Assembly (NCBI GenBank): GCA_028282295.1 | Contig: JANQIE010000063.1 | Location: 1 to 64,000 of the forward strand | Direction: 5' to 3' | Length of the DNA stretch: 64,000 bases | Origin: Desulfobacterales bacterium | GTDB lineage: Bacteria; Desulfobacterota; Desulfobacteria; Desulfobacterales; JANQIE01 | In this document: piece after piece, positions 16,338 to 25,639 of the stretch | How the letters are laid out: every line of letters starts with the position of its first letter | Numbering within the stretch: position 1 is the first letter of the stretch | The notes under the pieces: model-generated | What the model was told of the DNA's origin: nothing | Databases searched by the model: none | What the model saw: the letters and a program-made list of their open reading frames with translations, nothing else | Position numbers and translations under genes: made by a program

Positions 16338-17343
16338 CCTCCTTGCCTTTGCCGCCCAATACAATGGTTCCCTCGGCTTCGAGTTCCTTGGCCGCGCGCA
16401 CAATTGCCTGCTGGGCTTCTTCGACTTCCACCAGGCGCACCGGGCCCATCACTTCCAAGTCTTCCATCAACATTTCGGCGGCGCGGGAAGACAAATTGTT
16501 CAATATTTTCTGTTTCATCTCTTCGCTGGCGGTTTTCATCGCCAGCACAAGTTGCGAACTTTCGACTTTTTTGAGAATTTCACGGATGCCGCGGTCGTCC
16601 ACGCGCCCCAGGTCTTCAAAAATGAACATCATCTCACGAATATTGTTGGCCATATCCGCGTGCTCATCTTCGATGGTCTCCATGATGGCGTCTTCGGTGT
16701 TGCGATCCACGTTGTTCAATATTTGCACCAAGGTATCCAGGCCGCCGACCTCGACGCCGGAGGCACCTTGGCTGCCAAGCTCTTCACGTAAGGTCTGATC
16801 GACTTGACGAACAATTTCATCCGGAACCTGTCCCAAGCCGGCGATTCGAATGGCGATATCCCCTTTTTTCTCCTCGGGTATGCCGCTGATGATTTCCGAG
16901 GCCACTTCCGCCGGAAGGTGCGCCAGGATCATGGCGACGGTTTGCGGGTGCTCGACTTCCAGATAGGTTGTCAGGCGGGCGGTGTCGATATCGCGGCTCC
17001 AGACAAACGGCTTTTCCCGCTTGCGCAATTCAATATCCTCAAGGATGGCCCTGGCTTTTTCGTTGGCCAGGGATTTTGTCATGACGTTCTTTAAAAAGGT
17101 GTCCCCCTGCATGACCAGTTGATCTTCGTTCTCGTAGGTCGTGACAAACTCTTCCATCACCGCGTTGAGCACATCACCGGGAATCTGCTCGATTTCCGCC
17201 ATTTCACCGGCCACCATCTTTATTTCGTGCTCGGTCATTTTCTGAAACACCTGCGCGGTGTATTCTTCACCCATTTTCAGAAGAAACACGGCGGCTTTTT
17301 GCGGCCCGCTCAAATTGCCTATGTCCAATTTACCGCGCGTCAT
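16324..17343 (-). CDS. fliG: Flagellar motor switch protein FliG
   Basis: FliG is the C-ring protein that meets the stator; its C-terminal charged ridge makes torque. The ATG at 17343 overlaps the fliF stop (TGATG) and gives 339 residues, the family norm. The upstream frame start at 17364 lies inside fliF and is rejected. It shows the N-terminal GPQKAAVFLLKMGEE, the middle EVEHPQTVAMILAHLP (EHPQT-type) motif and the C-terminal FEDLGRVDDRGIREILKKV and SSRAAEMLMEDLEVMGPVR, the torque helix region. Confidence 0.97.
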   Translation of the reverse strand: MTRGKLDIGNLSGPQKAAVFLLKMGEEYTAQVFQKMTEHEIKMVAGEMAEIEQIPGDVLNAVMEEFVTTYENEDQLVMQGDTFLKNVMTKSLANEKARAILEDIELRKREKPFVWSRDIDTARLTTYLEVEHPQTVAMILAHLPAEVASEIISGIPEEKKGDIAIRIAGLGQVPDEIVRQVDQTLREELGSQGASGVEVGGLDTLVQILNNVDRNTEDAIMETIEDEHADMANNIREMMFIFEDLGRVDDRGIREILKKVESSQLVLAMKTASEEMKQKILNNLSSRAAEMLMEDLEVMGPVRLVEVEEAQQAIVRAAKELEAEGTIVLGGKGKEDVLV

Positions 17344-18917
17344 CAGCTTGCATCTCCCAGCCAACCACGCACCAGATTAGCGGATTTATCGACATCCTGC
17401 CGCGCCAATTCATCCGCGCGGTTGCGCATGGTCACTTCCTCAGGCTCGGGCAGGGCCTCTTTTTTCTCCGCTTCCAGGGCCGCTTCCGTGGGCGGTTGGG
17501 GCAGAACCGGTTCGATGACGGCGCTCTTAATGTCTTTGACGCCTTTGATCATCGGCCGCACCACGAATAAAAAGACCAGCAATACCAAAAAGAGATTAAA
17601 TAATGAGCGGCCGTATTGCTTGAGCAAACTCAGGTAATCAAAGGGCGGCTGTTTTTGCGTTTCCAGGTCCTGCATGAAGGCAAATGGCAAGGATTCGACC
17701 GCGATTTGATCTCCCCGGTCGGCATCAAAGCCCATGGCATTGCGGATCACGGTTTTGAACTGCTCCAGTTCCTGAGCGCTACGAGCGACAAATTTACGTT
17801 CGCTCTGCCCGTCCTGGTTGGGCGTATCGGCATAGGTACCGTCCAAAACGGCACTGACGGACAGACGCGTCAAGCGGCCCACCGGCTTAATGGTGCGTCG
17901 GACGGTCCGGTTGATTTCATAATTGACGGTTTCATCCTGCCGGGTGGATTTATCCGAGCGTTTTTTGCTGGCGCCAAGGGCACCGGCGGTGTTGGTGCTC
18001 GATACATTGGCGACCGGCTCGGTTTGCTCATCGGAAGATTCCACCACATTTTGACGGCTTCTGACGACCTGCGCGTCCGGATCGTAGATCTCCTCATTGA
18101 GATCGATCCGGTCAAAATCCATGTCGGCGGTCACGCGCACGATCGCCTTGCCGGCGCCGACGATCTGCTCCAGCATGGTTTGAATGCGGCGGCTGACATT
18201 TTGCTCGTAGGTCATTTTGTATTCGAGCTGGGTATTGGCCAGGGTGCCGGCTTTCTCATCTTCAGGCGTGCCTTTGTTCAGCACTTTGCCGGTGGTGTCG
18301 ACCACCGTAACCTGTTCAGGTTTCATGTTTTCGATCGCCCCGGCCACCAGATTTACCACCGCCCGGATCTTTTCCCGCGACAGGTTTGAGCGTAACTTCA
18401 ACAAAACCGAGGCCGACGGGGGTTTGCTTTCCTCGACAAATACGGACTCCTTCGGCATGACGATAAGCACACGGGCGTCGATGACTTCGCGAAACTCCTT
18501 GATTGTCCGGGCCAGCTCACCTTGCAGGGCCCGCTGGTAGTTTAACTTCTGAACAAACTCGGTGGCGCCGAAGTCATTCTCGTCGAAGATTTCAAAACCG
18601 ACCGCTCCGCCGCGGGGCAGCCCTGATCCGGCCATGGCCAGCCGAACATCATAGATTTTCTCAGCCGGCACCAGGATGCCGCTGCCGCCGCCGACCAGTT
18701 TATAAGCAATGTTTTGTTCTTTTAGTTTTTCTACTACCTCGGCCGTGTCTTCCGGCGACATGTTGCTGAAAAGCGGCTGATAATCGATCTGGTTGGCCCA
18801 GAAAAACATCACGACAAAGCCGGCAACAACCAGACTCAATACGGCCAGCATGGTAATTTTTCGACTCAACGGCATTTGCCGGATAATATTGAACGTTTGT
18901 TCGAGGGCTGGGTTCAT
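17343..18917 (-). CDS. fliF: Flagellar MS-ring protein FliF
   Basis: FliF forms the membrane/supramembrane ring on which the basal body grows. The 524-residue product has two membrane helices (about residues 22-44 and 430-450) flanking a large periplasmic part. That part contains YQPLFSNMSPEDTAEVVEKL, the RBM domains and the INYQRALQGELARTI-type segment (here LNYQRALQGELARTI). The short C-terminal tail, ending LVRGWLGD, binds FliG. It follows fliE by 65 bp and touches fliG. Confidence 0.97.
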   Translation of the reverse strand: MNPALEQTFNIIRQMPLSRKITMLAVLSLVVAGFVVMFFWANQIDYQPLFSNMSPEDTAEVVEKLKEQNIAYKLVGGGSGILVPAEKIYDVRLAMAGSGLPRGGAVGFEIFDENDFGATEFVQKLNYQRALQGELARTIKEFREVIDARVLIVMPKESVFVEESKPPSASVLLKLRSNLSREKIRAVVNLVAGAIENMKPEQVTVVDTTGKVLNKGTPEDEKAGTLANTQLEYKMTYEQNVSRRIQTMLEQIVGAGKAIVRVTADMDFDRIDLNEEIYDPDAQVVRSRQNVVESSDEQTEPVANVSSTNTAGALGASKKRSDKSTRQDETVNYEINRTVRRTIKPVGRLTRLSVSAVLDGTYADTPNQDGQSERKFVARSAQELEQFKTVIRNAMGFDADRGDQIAVESLPFAFMQDLETQKQPPFDYLSLLKQYGRSLFNLFLVLLVFLFVVRPMIKGVKDIKSAVIEPVLPQPPTEAALEAEKKEALPEPEEVTMRNRADELARQDVDKSANLVRGWLGDAS

Positions 18918-18982
18918 GACACCTTATTTCAACGGTAAAGGGTTAAACTTGAAGGGATGCGTATCAATCCGTTCGATGACAA

Positions 18983-19273
18983 TTAGAACTGCATGCGCAT
19001 GATTTCACGATAAGCTTCCATGGCTTTGTTGCGCACCTGAAGCATGTACCGCAAGGACAGATCAGCCTTGCCGATGGTCAGCATGCCTTCATGCACGCCC
19101 AGATCACCGTTGACTACTTTTTCAATGACATCATCCGCGGTATGTTGCTGTTGGTTCACATCTTTGACCGCTTTTTTCAACCGATCGGCAAACCCATCGT
19201 TTTTTTCAGACGCGGGAGATGCGGGACCTGGGGAGGGAAGAAGTTGTCGATTTCCAATCTTGATTTCGTTCAT
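18983..19273 (-). CDS. fliE: Flagellar hook-basal body protein FliE
   Basis: FliE links the MS ring to the rod. The 96-residue product has the usual length and ends with the conserved helical motif GMLTIGKADLSLRYMLQVRN, then KAMEAYREIMRMQF. The N-terminal third is Pro/Ser-rich and variable. It starts with ATG at 19273. Between it and flgC lies a 232-bp gap with two R4 repeat stretches (about 19293-19335 and 19480-19502), unusual for a flgBC-fliE string. Confidence 0.94.
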   Translation of the reverse strand: MNEIKIGNRQLLPSPGPASPASEKNDGFADRLKKAVKDVNQQQHTADDVIEKVVNGDLGVHEGMLTIGKADLSLRYMLQVRNKAMEAYREIMRMQF

Positions 19274-19505
19274 GTGTTTGACCTGACTCCTAATGGTTTG
19301 AATTTTGAAATTTGAAACTGGAAATTTGAAACTTGGTAGCGGTATTTTAGCAACTATACTTACTCATACTTTAATTCAGTTCCAGACTCCAAATTACAGT
19401 TACCATCTGCTTTCAAAGGTGAAAGTAACAATTCATCCCTTAACAAGGCAAAAGCATGGTTTACGTTTTGGCCGAGTTTCAAGTTTCCAATTTCAAGTTT
19501 CAATC
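19274..19505. repeat. Gap between flgC and fliE with two R4 repeat stretches
   Basis: GAAATTTGAAACTGGAAATT-type units lie near 19293-19335, and their reverse-complement form, CAAGTTTCCAATTTCAAGTT, near 19480-19502. They can pair across about 150 bases. No gene is seen. Confidence 0.6.
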
Positions 19506-19940
19506 CTATCGGCCGATTTCCAGCGCTTTTACGATCATACTCTTGGTGTTGGCGATGGCCGCAGCGTTGGCATCATAGGCCCTGCGGGCGACAATCATGT
19601 CCGCCATTTCAACCAGATGATTGACATTGGGCATGGCCACGTAGCCGGTAACCGGATCGGCATCCGGGTGGGCCGGGTTGTGAACCAGTCTGAATTTCTC
19701 TCCGGATTTCACAATTTCGCTGACCTGCACGCCGGTGGGTTGTTCGGTGGCCCGCCCGAACACTTTTTTAAAATCTTTTAATCGCTGCTCTTCATAAACC
19801 ACCATTTTGCGGCGATAAGGGCCGCCTTCTTCGGTCTGGGTGGTTTCCAGGTTGGCCAGATTTTCCGCCACAACATTCATTTTGGTCCGATTGGCCGTCA
19901 AACCGGTCGCGCTGATACGCATTGCCCTAAGCAGATCCAT
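19506..19940 (-). CDS. flgC: Flagellar basal-body rod protein FlgC
   Basis: FlgC is a proximal rod subunit. The 144-residue product begins MDLLRAMRISATGLTANRTK, has the rod signature VVAENLANLETTQTEEGGPY and ends with the C-terminal amphipathic helix VNHLVEMADMIVARRAYDAN. The ATG overlaps the flgB stop by one base (TAATG), with GGAGG six bases upstream. flgB-flgC-fliE is the normal order in many bacteria. Confidence 0.96.
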   Translation of the reverse strand: MDLLRAMRISATGLTANRTKMNVVAENLANLETTQTEEGGPYRRKMVVYEEQRLKDFKKVFGRATEQPTGVQVSEIVKSGEKFRLVHNPAHPDADPVTGYVAMPNVNHLVEMADMIVARRAYDANAAAIANTKSMIVKALEIGR

Positions 19941-20344
19941 TAGCGCCCTCCTTCAACGATGGCGTGCCGGATGAGGCCCATTTTACGGATCAGCATTTCG
20001 ACACTGCTTCGATATTTGATGTTGTTTTCCACCAGGCTGTTCATCTCAACATCGATGTTCACCTGTCCCTGGTCATAAGGATTGCCGCTGAACGGACGTT
20101 CCCGGCCGGCCAGGTCGGCACCGGGTTGTCCGGTAACGTGTCCGGGATGGGTCCGTGCCAGGCCTTCTCCATTTTTGGACATTTCCCGGTTCAAGGCTGC
20201 TTTGAAGTCAAGGTCCTTGGGCTGGTAGCCGATGGTATCAACATTGGCGATGTTGCTCGTGATCAACCGATGCCGTTTGACGCTCACGTGCAGGGCCTTG
20301 CCCAACAATTTCAGTGCATGATCGCTTACAAATGAATCCGACAT
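19940..20344 (-). CDS. flgB: Flagellar basal-body rod protein FlgB
   Basis: FlgB is a proximal rod subunit next to FliE. The 134-residue product has the rod motif LITSNIANVDTIGYQPKDLD at about residues 28-47. The C-terminal EMNSLVENNIKYRSSVEMLI matches the FlgB end. It starts with ATG at 20344 and is the first gene of the flgBC-fliEFGHIJ string. A sigma-54-like site lies about 50 bp upstream. Confidence 0.96.
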   Translation of the reverse strand: MSDSFVSDHALKLLGKALHVSVKRHRLITSNIANVDTIGYQPKDLDFKAALNREMSKNGEGLARTHPGHVTGQPGADLAGRERPFSGNPYDQGQVNIDVEMNSLVENNIKYRSSVEMLIRKMGLIRHAIVEGGR

Positions 20345-20392
20345 AACCCCTTCCTTTTAACGAAGTTCAAATTCTGTCTGTCGAGAAATAAA

Positions 20393-20407
20393 GCAAATAA
20401 TATGCCG
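20393..20407 (-). promoter_or_regulatory. Sigma-54 promoter candidate for flgB operon
   Basis: The minus strand reads CGGCATATTATTTGC. It keeps the invariant GG-N10-GC spacing and the TTTGC -12 box, but deviates at two -24 positions (C before GG, T instead of C after CA). The position, about 50 bp before the flgB ATG, is suitable. Confidence 0.5.
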
Positions 20408-20503
20408 AGGCTCGGAGGGCTGCCAGCACGCTTTGTGTCATATGGCCATCTTGAATCGTGGCGGGACAAAACCGTTCACGGGGTAAAAACATCCCCCCCG
20501 AAC

Positions 20504-20648
20504 TAGTGTCCATCCCCAAATAGTCGCTTTTGGTTCAGGACGGCGTTCCCGCCTAATTGCAACCCTCGACGCAGCCTTGCTACGCCTGCGGTCGCAATTG
20601 GACTGCGGCCTTGGCCTGAACCAAAAGCGACTATTTCCTGATGGACAC
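20504..20648. repeat. Family R1 complete element (145 bp) with 4-bp flanking duplication
   Basis: The element runs from TAGTGTCCATCC to GGATGGACAC-type ends (here TGATGGACAC). Long inner arms, AATAGTCGCTTTTGGTTCAG and CTGAACCAAAAGCGACTATT, are perfect complements. GAAC is present directly on both sides (20500-20503 and 20649-20652), which looks like a target-site duplication. Confidence 0.75.
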
Positions 20649-20652
20649 GAAC

Positions 20653-20985
20653 CAAGGGCGCGCGAACTTTTTTAATCATATTGGTGCCAAACACTTTAGG
20701 CGAGCCGCAGCTCCAATTGGAAATACTTCGAAGTCCGGGGCCTTCCTCGGACGCGAATCCGGTGCCTGCCCCTGACGCGAATCCGGGACCTGCCCTGACG
20801 TGAATCCGGGGCCTGCCCTGACTCGAATCCGACGCCTGCCCTGACCCGAATCCGGCGCCTGCCCTGACTCGATCCGGGGTTCGCCGCAATGACGCAGAAA
20901 AACACGCCGTCACCCCGGCGAAAGCCGGGGTCCAGAATCCAAAAGACAAGATACCTTTTTGCTTGTTTTTCGCGAACCCTTAGCC
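20653..20985. repeat. R2-like ends enclosing a tandem array and a REP unit
   Basis: AAGGGCGCGCGAAC near 20654 and the reverse-complement form TCGCGAACCCTTAG near 20973-20986 resemble R2 ends. Between them lie a degenerate tandem array of about six 24-25-bp units (CCTGACNCGAATCCGGNGCC-like, about 20740-20880) and a REP-type hairpin (CACCCCGGCGAAAGCCGGGG, from about 20910). No gene is supported. Confidence 0.65.
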
Positions 20986-21340
20986 TGACGGCTATGCAGT
21001 TGAAGGGGATAGGAGGGTGTCAGACATTGAAAATAGGGAGAACACCCTCCTGGCCCCTAAAGGGGAGGGGTATCCCTGGGAAGAAATTTTTACGGTGACC
21101 AAACCCACTTAGGTTTTGAATTTTATGGGTATCCGATTTATTTTCTCATGCAGAGACGCATAGATCGCAGAAGAGGTATTATTTTTTACCCCTTCTGCGA
21201 TCTCTGCGCCTCTGCGTGAAACTTTTCGGTTCAATGAACAAAACAGTTCGAGATCTGCCAATACCATCGAGGCATCTTTGCGATACGGCCTGGATTCCAG
21301 AGCCCACCCCATCGCCGTCAGGCCAAGACGATCAATAAAC

Positions 21341-21522
21341 AAAAAAAGGTATCTTGTCGTTTAGATTCTGGACCCCGGCTTTCGCCGGGGTGACGGCGTG
21401 TTTTTCTGTGTCATTGCGGCGAACCCCGGATCGAGTCTGGGGCAGGCCCCGGATTCGGGTCAGGGCAGGCCACGGATTCACGTCAGGGCAGACCCCGGAT
21501 TCGCGTCAGGGCAGCCCCCAGC
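21341..21522. repeat. Inverted copy of the REP/tandem-array block
   Basis: Starting with AAAAGGTATCTTGTC, this block is the reverse complement of the block ending near 20962. It includes the REP hairpin and about four array units (CAGGGCAGGCCCCGGATTCG). The two copies face each other across about 380 bp (20963-21340). That spacer holds a dispersed unit, CTCTGCGCCTCTGCGTGAAA, paired with GCAGAGACGCATAGATCGCA, but no convincing gene. An R3 unit follows near 21540-21578. Confidence 0.75.
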
Positions 21523-21602
21523 ATCCGGTTACAAATGATCTCCATCCGCAATTCTTAATTTTTAATTCATAATTCTTCACGGGCTCATGGGGTTCCCCCC
21601 CC

Positions 21603-22955
21603 TCATCCCATTTTTTCTTTGTATTCGTTGAGTTTATTTCGAAGGGTGCGGACGCTGATGCCCAGCATTTTGGCGGCATGGGTCCGGTTGCCGTTGGTGC
21701 GATCGAGAGTGTGAAAAATAAGCTTTTTTTCAACTTCTTTTAGCGGTGCGCTCATCAAATCGGCCGGCAATTCACCGTTCGGTGGCGTGTTGCCAACCGC
21801 TTCTTCAATAAATAAATCGCGGGCATTGATCGCTTCGCCGTCACAGAGCAGGACCGCCCGCTCCATGATATTCTCTAACTCCCTGACATTACCTGGAAAA
21901 GACAAGCCAACCAGTTTTGTCACCGCGTCATTTGTCATTTTTTTGACATCGCGTCCGTCAAGGGCGTTATATTTTTCGATGAAATGATCCGCCAGCAAGG
22001 GAATATCGCCGGCACGTTGACGCAAAGGCGGAATCTTTATCGGCACCACATTGAGACGGTAAAACAGATCAGAGCGAAACTCATTCTTCTCGATGGCCCG
22101 GCCAACGTCACGATTGGTGGTGGCGACTACGCGGACATCCACTTTCAGCGGGTGACTGCCGCCCACCCGGTCAACCTCCCGTTCCTGCAACACGCGCAAT
22201 AATTTGGCCTGCAGGTGAAGCTGCATTTCCGTGATCTCGTCCAGCAGAATCGTCCCCCCGTCGGCAAGTTCGAATTTGCCGGGTTTGCGGGAGACCGCGC
22301 CGGTGAAGGCGCCCTTTTCATGGCCGAACAGTTCGCTTTCCAGCAATGTTTCCGGCAGGGCGCCGCAATTGATGGCAACAAACGGTTTAGCCTTGCGCTG
22401 GCTGACCTGATGGATAAGCCGGGCAAATAATTCCTTGCCGGTGCCGCTTTCGCCTTGTATCAAAACCGAAGCGCGGCTATCGGCAACCTGTTGCGCAAGT
22501 TTGATGAGTTGCTGCATGCTCGGGTCCTGAGTAACGATGGTGGGCGCCGTTGCCTGTGCCGCCGCAGGGGTGCAGGAACGCAGACTTTCTTCCGGTGTGA
22601 CGATATGCTGGACAGTCAACCGCAATTTATCCCGGTCCAATGGTTTTGCCAGCACGTCAGCAGCGCCGGCTTTCATTAATTGCACGGCCTGATCGACCGC
22701 GGCGGTGGGGGTCAGGCAGACGACTTTAACGGCGTCATCGTGTGCCTGCAGGTTTTGCAGCAAATCAAAGACACTCATCTCCGGCAAATTGCCGTCGGCA
22801 ATGATCAACTCGAACCGGTTCTGTGAAACCTGAGTCAGCGCATCCTTGCCGTTGGGGGCTGTCGTGACGCGATAACTCCATGTTTCCAACGCCTGGGTCA
22901 ACGCCATGCGTTCCTTGGGATCGCTTTCGATTAGAAGAATATTCAAATTCGCCAT
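21603..22955 (-). CDS. Sigma-54-dependent response regulator, FlbD/FlrC type
   Basis: The 450-residue activator has a receiver (1-118) with the phospho-acceptor Asp in ELIIADGNLPEM and the Lys in DVLAKPLD. The AAA+ domain (about 140-370) has GESGTGKELFARLIH and the sigma-54-contacting GAFTGA loop. A Fis-type helix-turn-helix (NGNRTHAAKMLGISVRTLRN) ends the protein. All key residues are intact. Placed just upstream of flgB (on the same strand) and behind a TPR gene, it is a strong candidate activator for the three sigma-54 sites found in the flagellar cluster. The partner kinase is not in this window. Confidence 0.92.
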   Translation of the reverse strand: MANLNILLIESDPKERMALTQALETWSYRVTTAPNGKDALTQVSQNRFELIIADGNLPEMSVFDLLQNLQAHDDAVKVVCLTPTAAVDQAVQLMKAGAADVLAKPLDRDKLRLTVQHIVTPEESLRSCTPAAAQATAPTIVTQDPSMQQLIKLAQQVADSRASVLIQGESGTGKELFARLIHQVSQRKAKPFVAINCGALPETLLESELFGHEKGAFTGAVSRKPGKFELADGGTILLDEITEMQLHLQAKLLRVLQEREVDRVGGSHPLKVDVRVVATTNRDVGRAIEKNEFRSDLFYRLNVVPIKIPPLRQRAGDIPLLADHFIEKYNALDGRDVKKMTNDAVTKLVGLSFPGNVRELENIMERAVLLCDGEAINARDLFIEEAVGNTPPNGELPADLMSAPLKEVEKKLIFHTLDRTNGNRTHAAKMLGISVRTLRNKLNEYKEKMG

Positions 22956-22984
22956 CTGTTTTTAAATTATATCTTCAATTGGTT

Positions 22985-25639
22985 TTACTTTTTCAGTTTC
23001 ACTTCCAGTTCGATTTCTCTTATTTTTTCCTGGGCCAGCTTGGACCAGAAAGAGTCGCCGGCAATCATGATATCTTCGAATATCTTTTTGGCGTCCTTGA
23101 ATTTCTTGTCCTTGCGGTAGGCCTCGCCCAAGGCAAAGCGCAGATCGTCGGGCTTTACATTTTTGCCGGCAAATTTAATCGCCATGTTCAAGGCGTCCGT
23201 CGCCTTGGCGTACTTGCGCTGTCGGCTGTAAATATCCCCCAGCAGCCGGTAGGCATCGGAAATGTCTTTAAAGTAGCGATTGGGCGCGGCCGCCAACAGG
23301 TTGATGGCCTTGATCAGTGTTTTGCCGGCCGCATTCAACTGGTTGATCCCCATATGGGCTTTGGCCTGGCTAATCATGATCAAGGCTTTGTTTTTCTCCC
23401 CCTTGACACCTTTCGCCGCGGCACGCAAATGTCGAATGGCCGCTTTAAATTTTTTGTTGTCAATGCTGATTTGTCCCATGCGCAAATGGGCGTCGGCGCT
23501 TTGGGCGGTGGCGGGGAACGCTTCAGTGTACTGCCCGAGTATCTTTAACGCCTCCTGCGATTGACCGGCTTCATGCAACGCCGTCCCCAGAGAGTAGAAA
23601 TAAGCCGGCGTGGACCGGTTCTTTCTGGTTAAATAATAGGATTTTTTAAACATCGTGGCCGCGGGCGCATGCAAATGGCCTTTCATGTAGGCACGGCCCA
23701 CAAGCAAAAAAACTTCGGCGTTGTCAAAGCTTTTGAAGTATTGTTTGTCGTTCTCAAAGCGCTGCAGCACATCGGGGTATGCATTGCGTTTCAATAATTT
23801 CTTGAAAAGCGAGGTGTAGGCGGTCTGCATTACAAAAACGGCATCCTCACGCAAATTGCCGGCACCTGCTTTTAGCAGTTCGCGCACGGTTTCAATACTG
23901 TTTTCAAATTCTCCGAATTTATCCTGCAGTGTGGCCAGGCGCAAACGCGCCAGATTGGCCATGGGATGCTCTTTATAATCGGCAATGACCGTATTATACA
24001 GATTTTCTTTTTCAGCCCGGTTTTTCAGGTATTGGGCCAGGCGCATAGAGCTGATCACGAAACCGTCCGTACCGGGAAATTTTTCAGACACCAGCCGATA
24101 CATGTTGATTGCTTTGGCGGTCTTTTTCTCGTTGTGCAAGATGTCGCCGAGGCGCGTCAGCACCAGATGGTTGTCTTTCATATCAGGGAAATAATTATAG
24201 GCCTGCGACAAGGCTTGCCGAGCCTTGGCATATTGTCCGATCTGGTAATAGATATTGCCGATGTTGACCAGAGCGGCGTCGGTTTCAAACACCTTGCGCG
24301 GATCGGTTTCAATTACTTCCGAGATTACTTTGAGAGACTCCTTGAATTGATTCAACTCGAACAGGGCGTTGCCGAGCGCCAATTTGGCATCGATGATATA
24401 CGCCCAATCCGGGTAGTCGTTCACAATTTTGCGAAAATTGGCCGTGGCCAACCGCAACCGCTTCCGTTTGACGTAAAGACGACCGAGTTCGAGCAGCACT
24501 TCGGGGGTGCCCGAATAATCCGGGTAGCGATTGAGGATGATTTTAAAGTAACCCTGGGCTTCCGGGTTGTTGCCCAACCGGGTGTAGATTATGCCGAGGG
24601 CGGCCATGCCGAACGGCGCGTAGGGGGAGTCCGGATACGTATTGATGGCGTCCTGAAAATATCCGGCGGCTTTTAACAGGCGCCCCGCACCGGCGTCGGC
24701 ATGCCAGTTGAAGTAGCTGAAGGCTTTGAGAAACTGCGCCTCTTGGGGACAGGCGGGGGCCGCCTCGCCCTCCGGACGCGGCTGGCTGAGCATCGTGAAC
24801 AGGTTGCGCCAGCGCTTGTTATGCGCGAAACTCAGGGCGCTATCCAAAAAGTCGCGCTGCTTGCAATCCGACTTTGCCATGGCTGCCGGCAGATCTTCAA
24901 TGGTGCCGAGCGTCTTGGGTGTCAGCCTTTTATCGGTCTGTTTGATCACGCTGACCAGCGGTTTCGCAGGTAATTGCGATGGTGTTTCTACGGGTTGGCC
25001 GGCGTTCGTAGCTGGGCGGTCATCACCGGCAGACGTTGTCTGCGTCACAGGCGTCACCGCCTCCTGCTCGGAGCGGACCTGATCCGCCGCCGGTTTTTTT
25101 GTCTTTACCTCCGGAGCGGCTGTCTGGTCGACTTCGGGCTGGCCGGCGCTTACCAAAGGCCGCGCTTTTTTATGGCCGAAGCGATTGTGCCGGGTTTTAT
25201 GATAGGGCGTGTCACCGGTTATCAGGATGACGCGCAAGATGCGCTGTTGGTCATCCCAGTCGTGGGTCACCCGCTTCACATCACTTTTGGTGTTCAGATA
25301 AAAAGCAACCACCTGTCCCGCCAGGGGTTTTACACGCACTTGCCGTACAACATGACCGGCGGGCACACCAGTGTTCGTTTCAGCGGCCATGCGCGCGTTT
25401 TTGAACGCGATCACACATTCACGTTGATCAACCTGGGTCACTTTGTACGGCACGTTGCCGCTGAGTTTTATGCGAACTTCATGCGATTTGGTGTTAAACT
25501 GAACGCTCTCAATGACGGCCGCTTCAGCCCGGCCATGCGCCCAGTAAGGTGCAGCGAGGCTCAGTAGCAGACTAAAGGCGATGGCCACGCGGATTGCAAA
25601 ACTTCGGTCAATCCAGTTATTTTTTTGCTTGCGGTTCAT
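22985..25639 (-). CDS. AMIN-like and TPR-repeat exported protein
   Basis: The 884-residue product starts with a basic stretch and a hydrophobic segment (about 15-35), so it is exported or membrane-anchored. Residues about 40-145 look like an AMIN domain (VIESVQFNTKSHEVRIKLSG), which in other proteins binds the cell wall. A Pro/Thr/Lys-rich linker follows. From about 260 to the end there are at least a dozen TPR-type repeats, such as LLELGRLYVKRKRLRLATAN. Its stop is 29 bp from the start of the sigma-54 regulator, so the two are likely cotranscribed. The role is unknown; a cell-wall-linked scaffold for motility proteins is one reading. Confidence 0.8.
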   Translation of the reverse strand: MNRKQKNNWIDRSFAIRVAIAFSLLLSLAAPYWAHGRAEAAVIESVQFNTKSHEVRIKLSGNVPYKVTQVDQRECVIAFKNARMAAETNTGVPAGHVVRQVRVKPLAGQVVAFYLNTKSDVKRVTHDWDDQQRILRVILITGDTPYHKTRHNRFGHKKARPLVSAGQPEVDQTAAPEVKTKKPAADQVRSEQEAVTPVTQTTSAGDDRPATNAGQPVETPSQLPAKPLVSVIKQTDKRLTPKTLGTIEDLPAAMAKSDCKQRDFLDSALSFAHNKRWRNLFTMLSQPRPEGEAAPACPQEAQFLKAFSYFNWHADAGAGRLLKAAGYFQDAINTYPDSPYAPFGMAALGIIYTRLGNNPEAQGYFKIILNRYPDYSGTPEVLLELGRLYVKRKRLRLATANFRKIVNDYPDWAYIIDAKLALGNALFELNQFKESLKVISEVIETDPRKVFETDAALVNIGNIYYQIGQYAKARQALSQAYNYFPDMKDNHLVLTRLGDILHNEKKTAKAINMYRLVSEKFPGTDGFVISSMRLAQYLKNRAEKENLYNTVIADYKEHPMANLARLRLATLQDKFGEFENSIETVRELLKAGAGNLREDAVFVMQTAYTSLFKKLLKRNAYPDVLQRFENDKQYFKSFDNAEVFLLVGRAYMKGHLHAPAATMFKKSYYLTRKNRSTPAYFYSLGTALHEAGQSQEALKILGQYTEAFPATAQSADAHLRMGQISIDNKKFKAAIRHLRAAAKGVKGEKNKALIMISQAKAHMGINQLNAAGKTLIKAINLLAAAPNRYFKDISDAYRLLGDIYSRQRKYAKATDALNMAIKFAGKNVKPDDLRFALGEAYRKDKKFKDAKKIFEDIMIAGDSFWSKLAQEKIREIELEVKLKK

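Noticed and set aside
20504-20648. R1 palindrome as an integron attC site
   Set aside because: The ends do not carry the GTTRRRY core of attC and there is no cassette array or integrase. 4-bp duplications fit a MITE better.
20740-20880. Tandem 24-25-bp units as a possible CRISPR array
   Set aside because: The units abut each other with no unique spacers between them and no cas gene is nearby. They are simple tandem repeats.
20503-20949. 148-residue frame over the tandem array
   Set aside because: The product repeats RVRAGPGF-like units dictated by the DNA repeat; there is no start signal.
21109-21342. 77-residue minus-strand frame containing SRRGAEIAE
   Set aside because: It translates a dispersed CTCTGCGCCTCTGCGTG repeat plus flanking sequence, has no ribosome site and no family resemblance.
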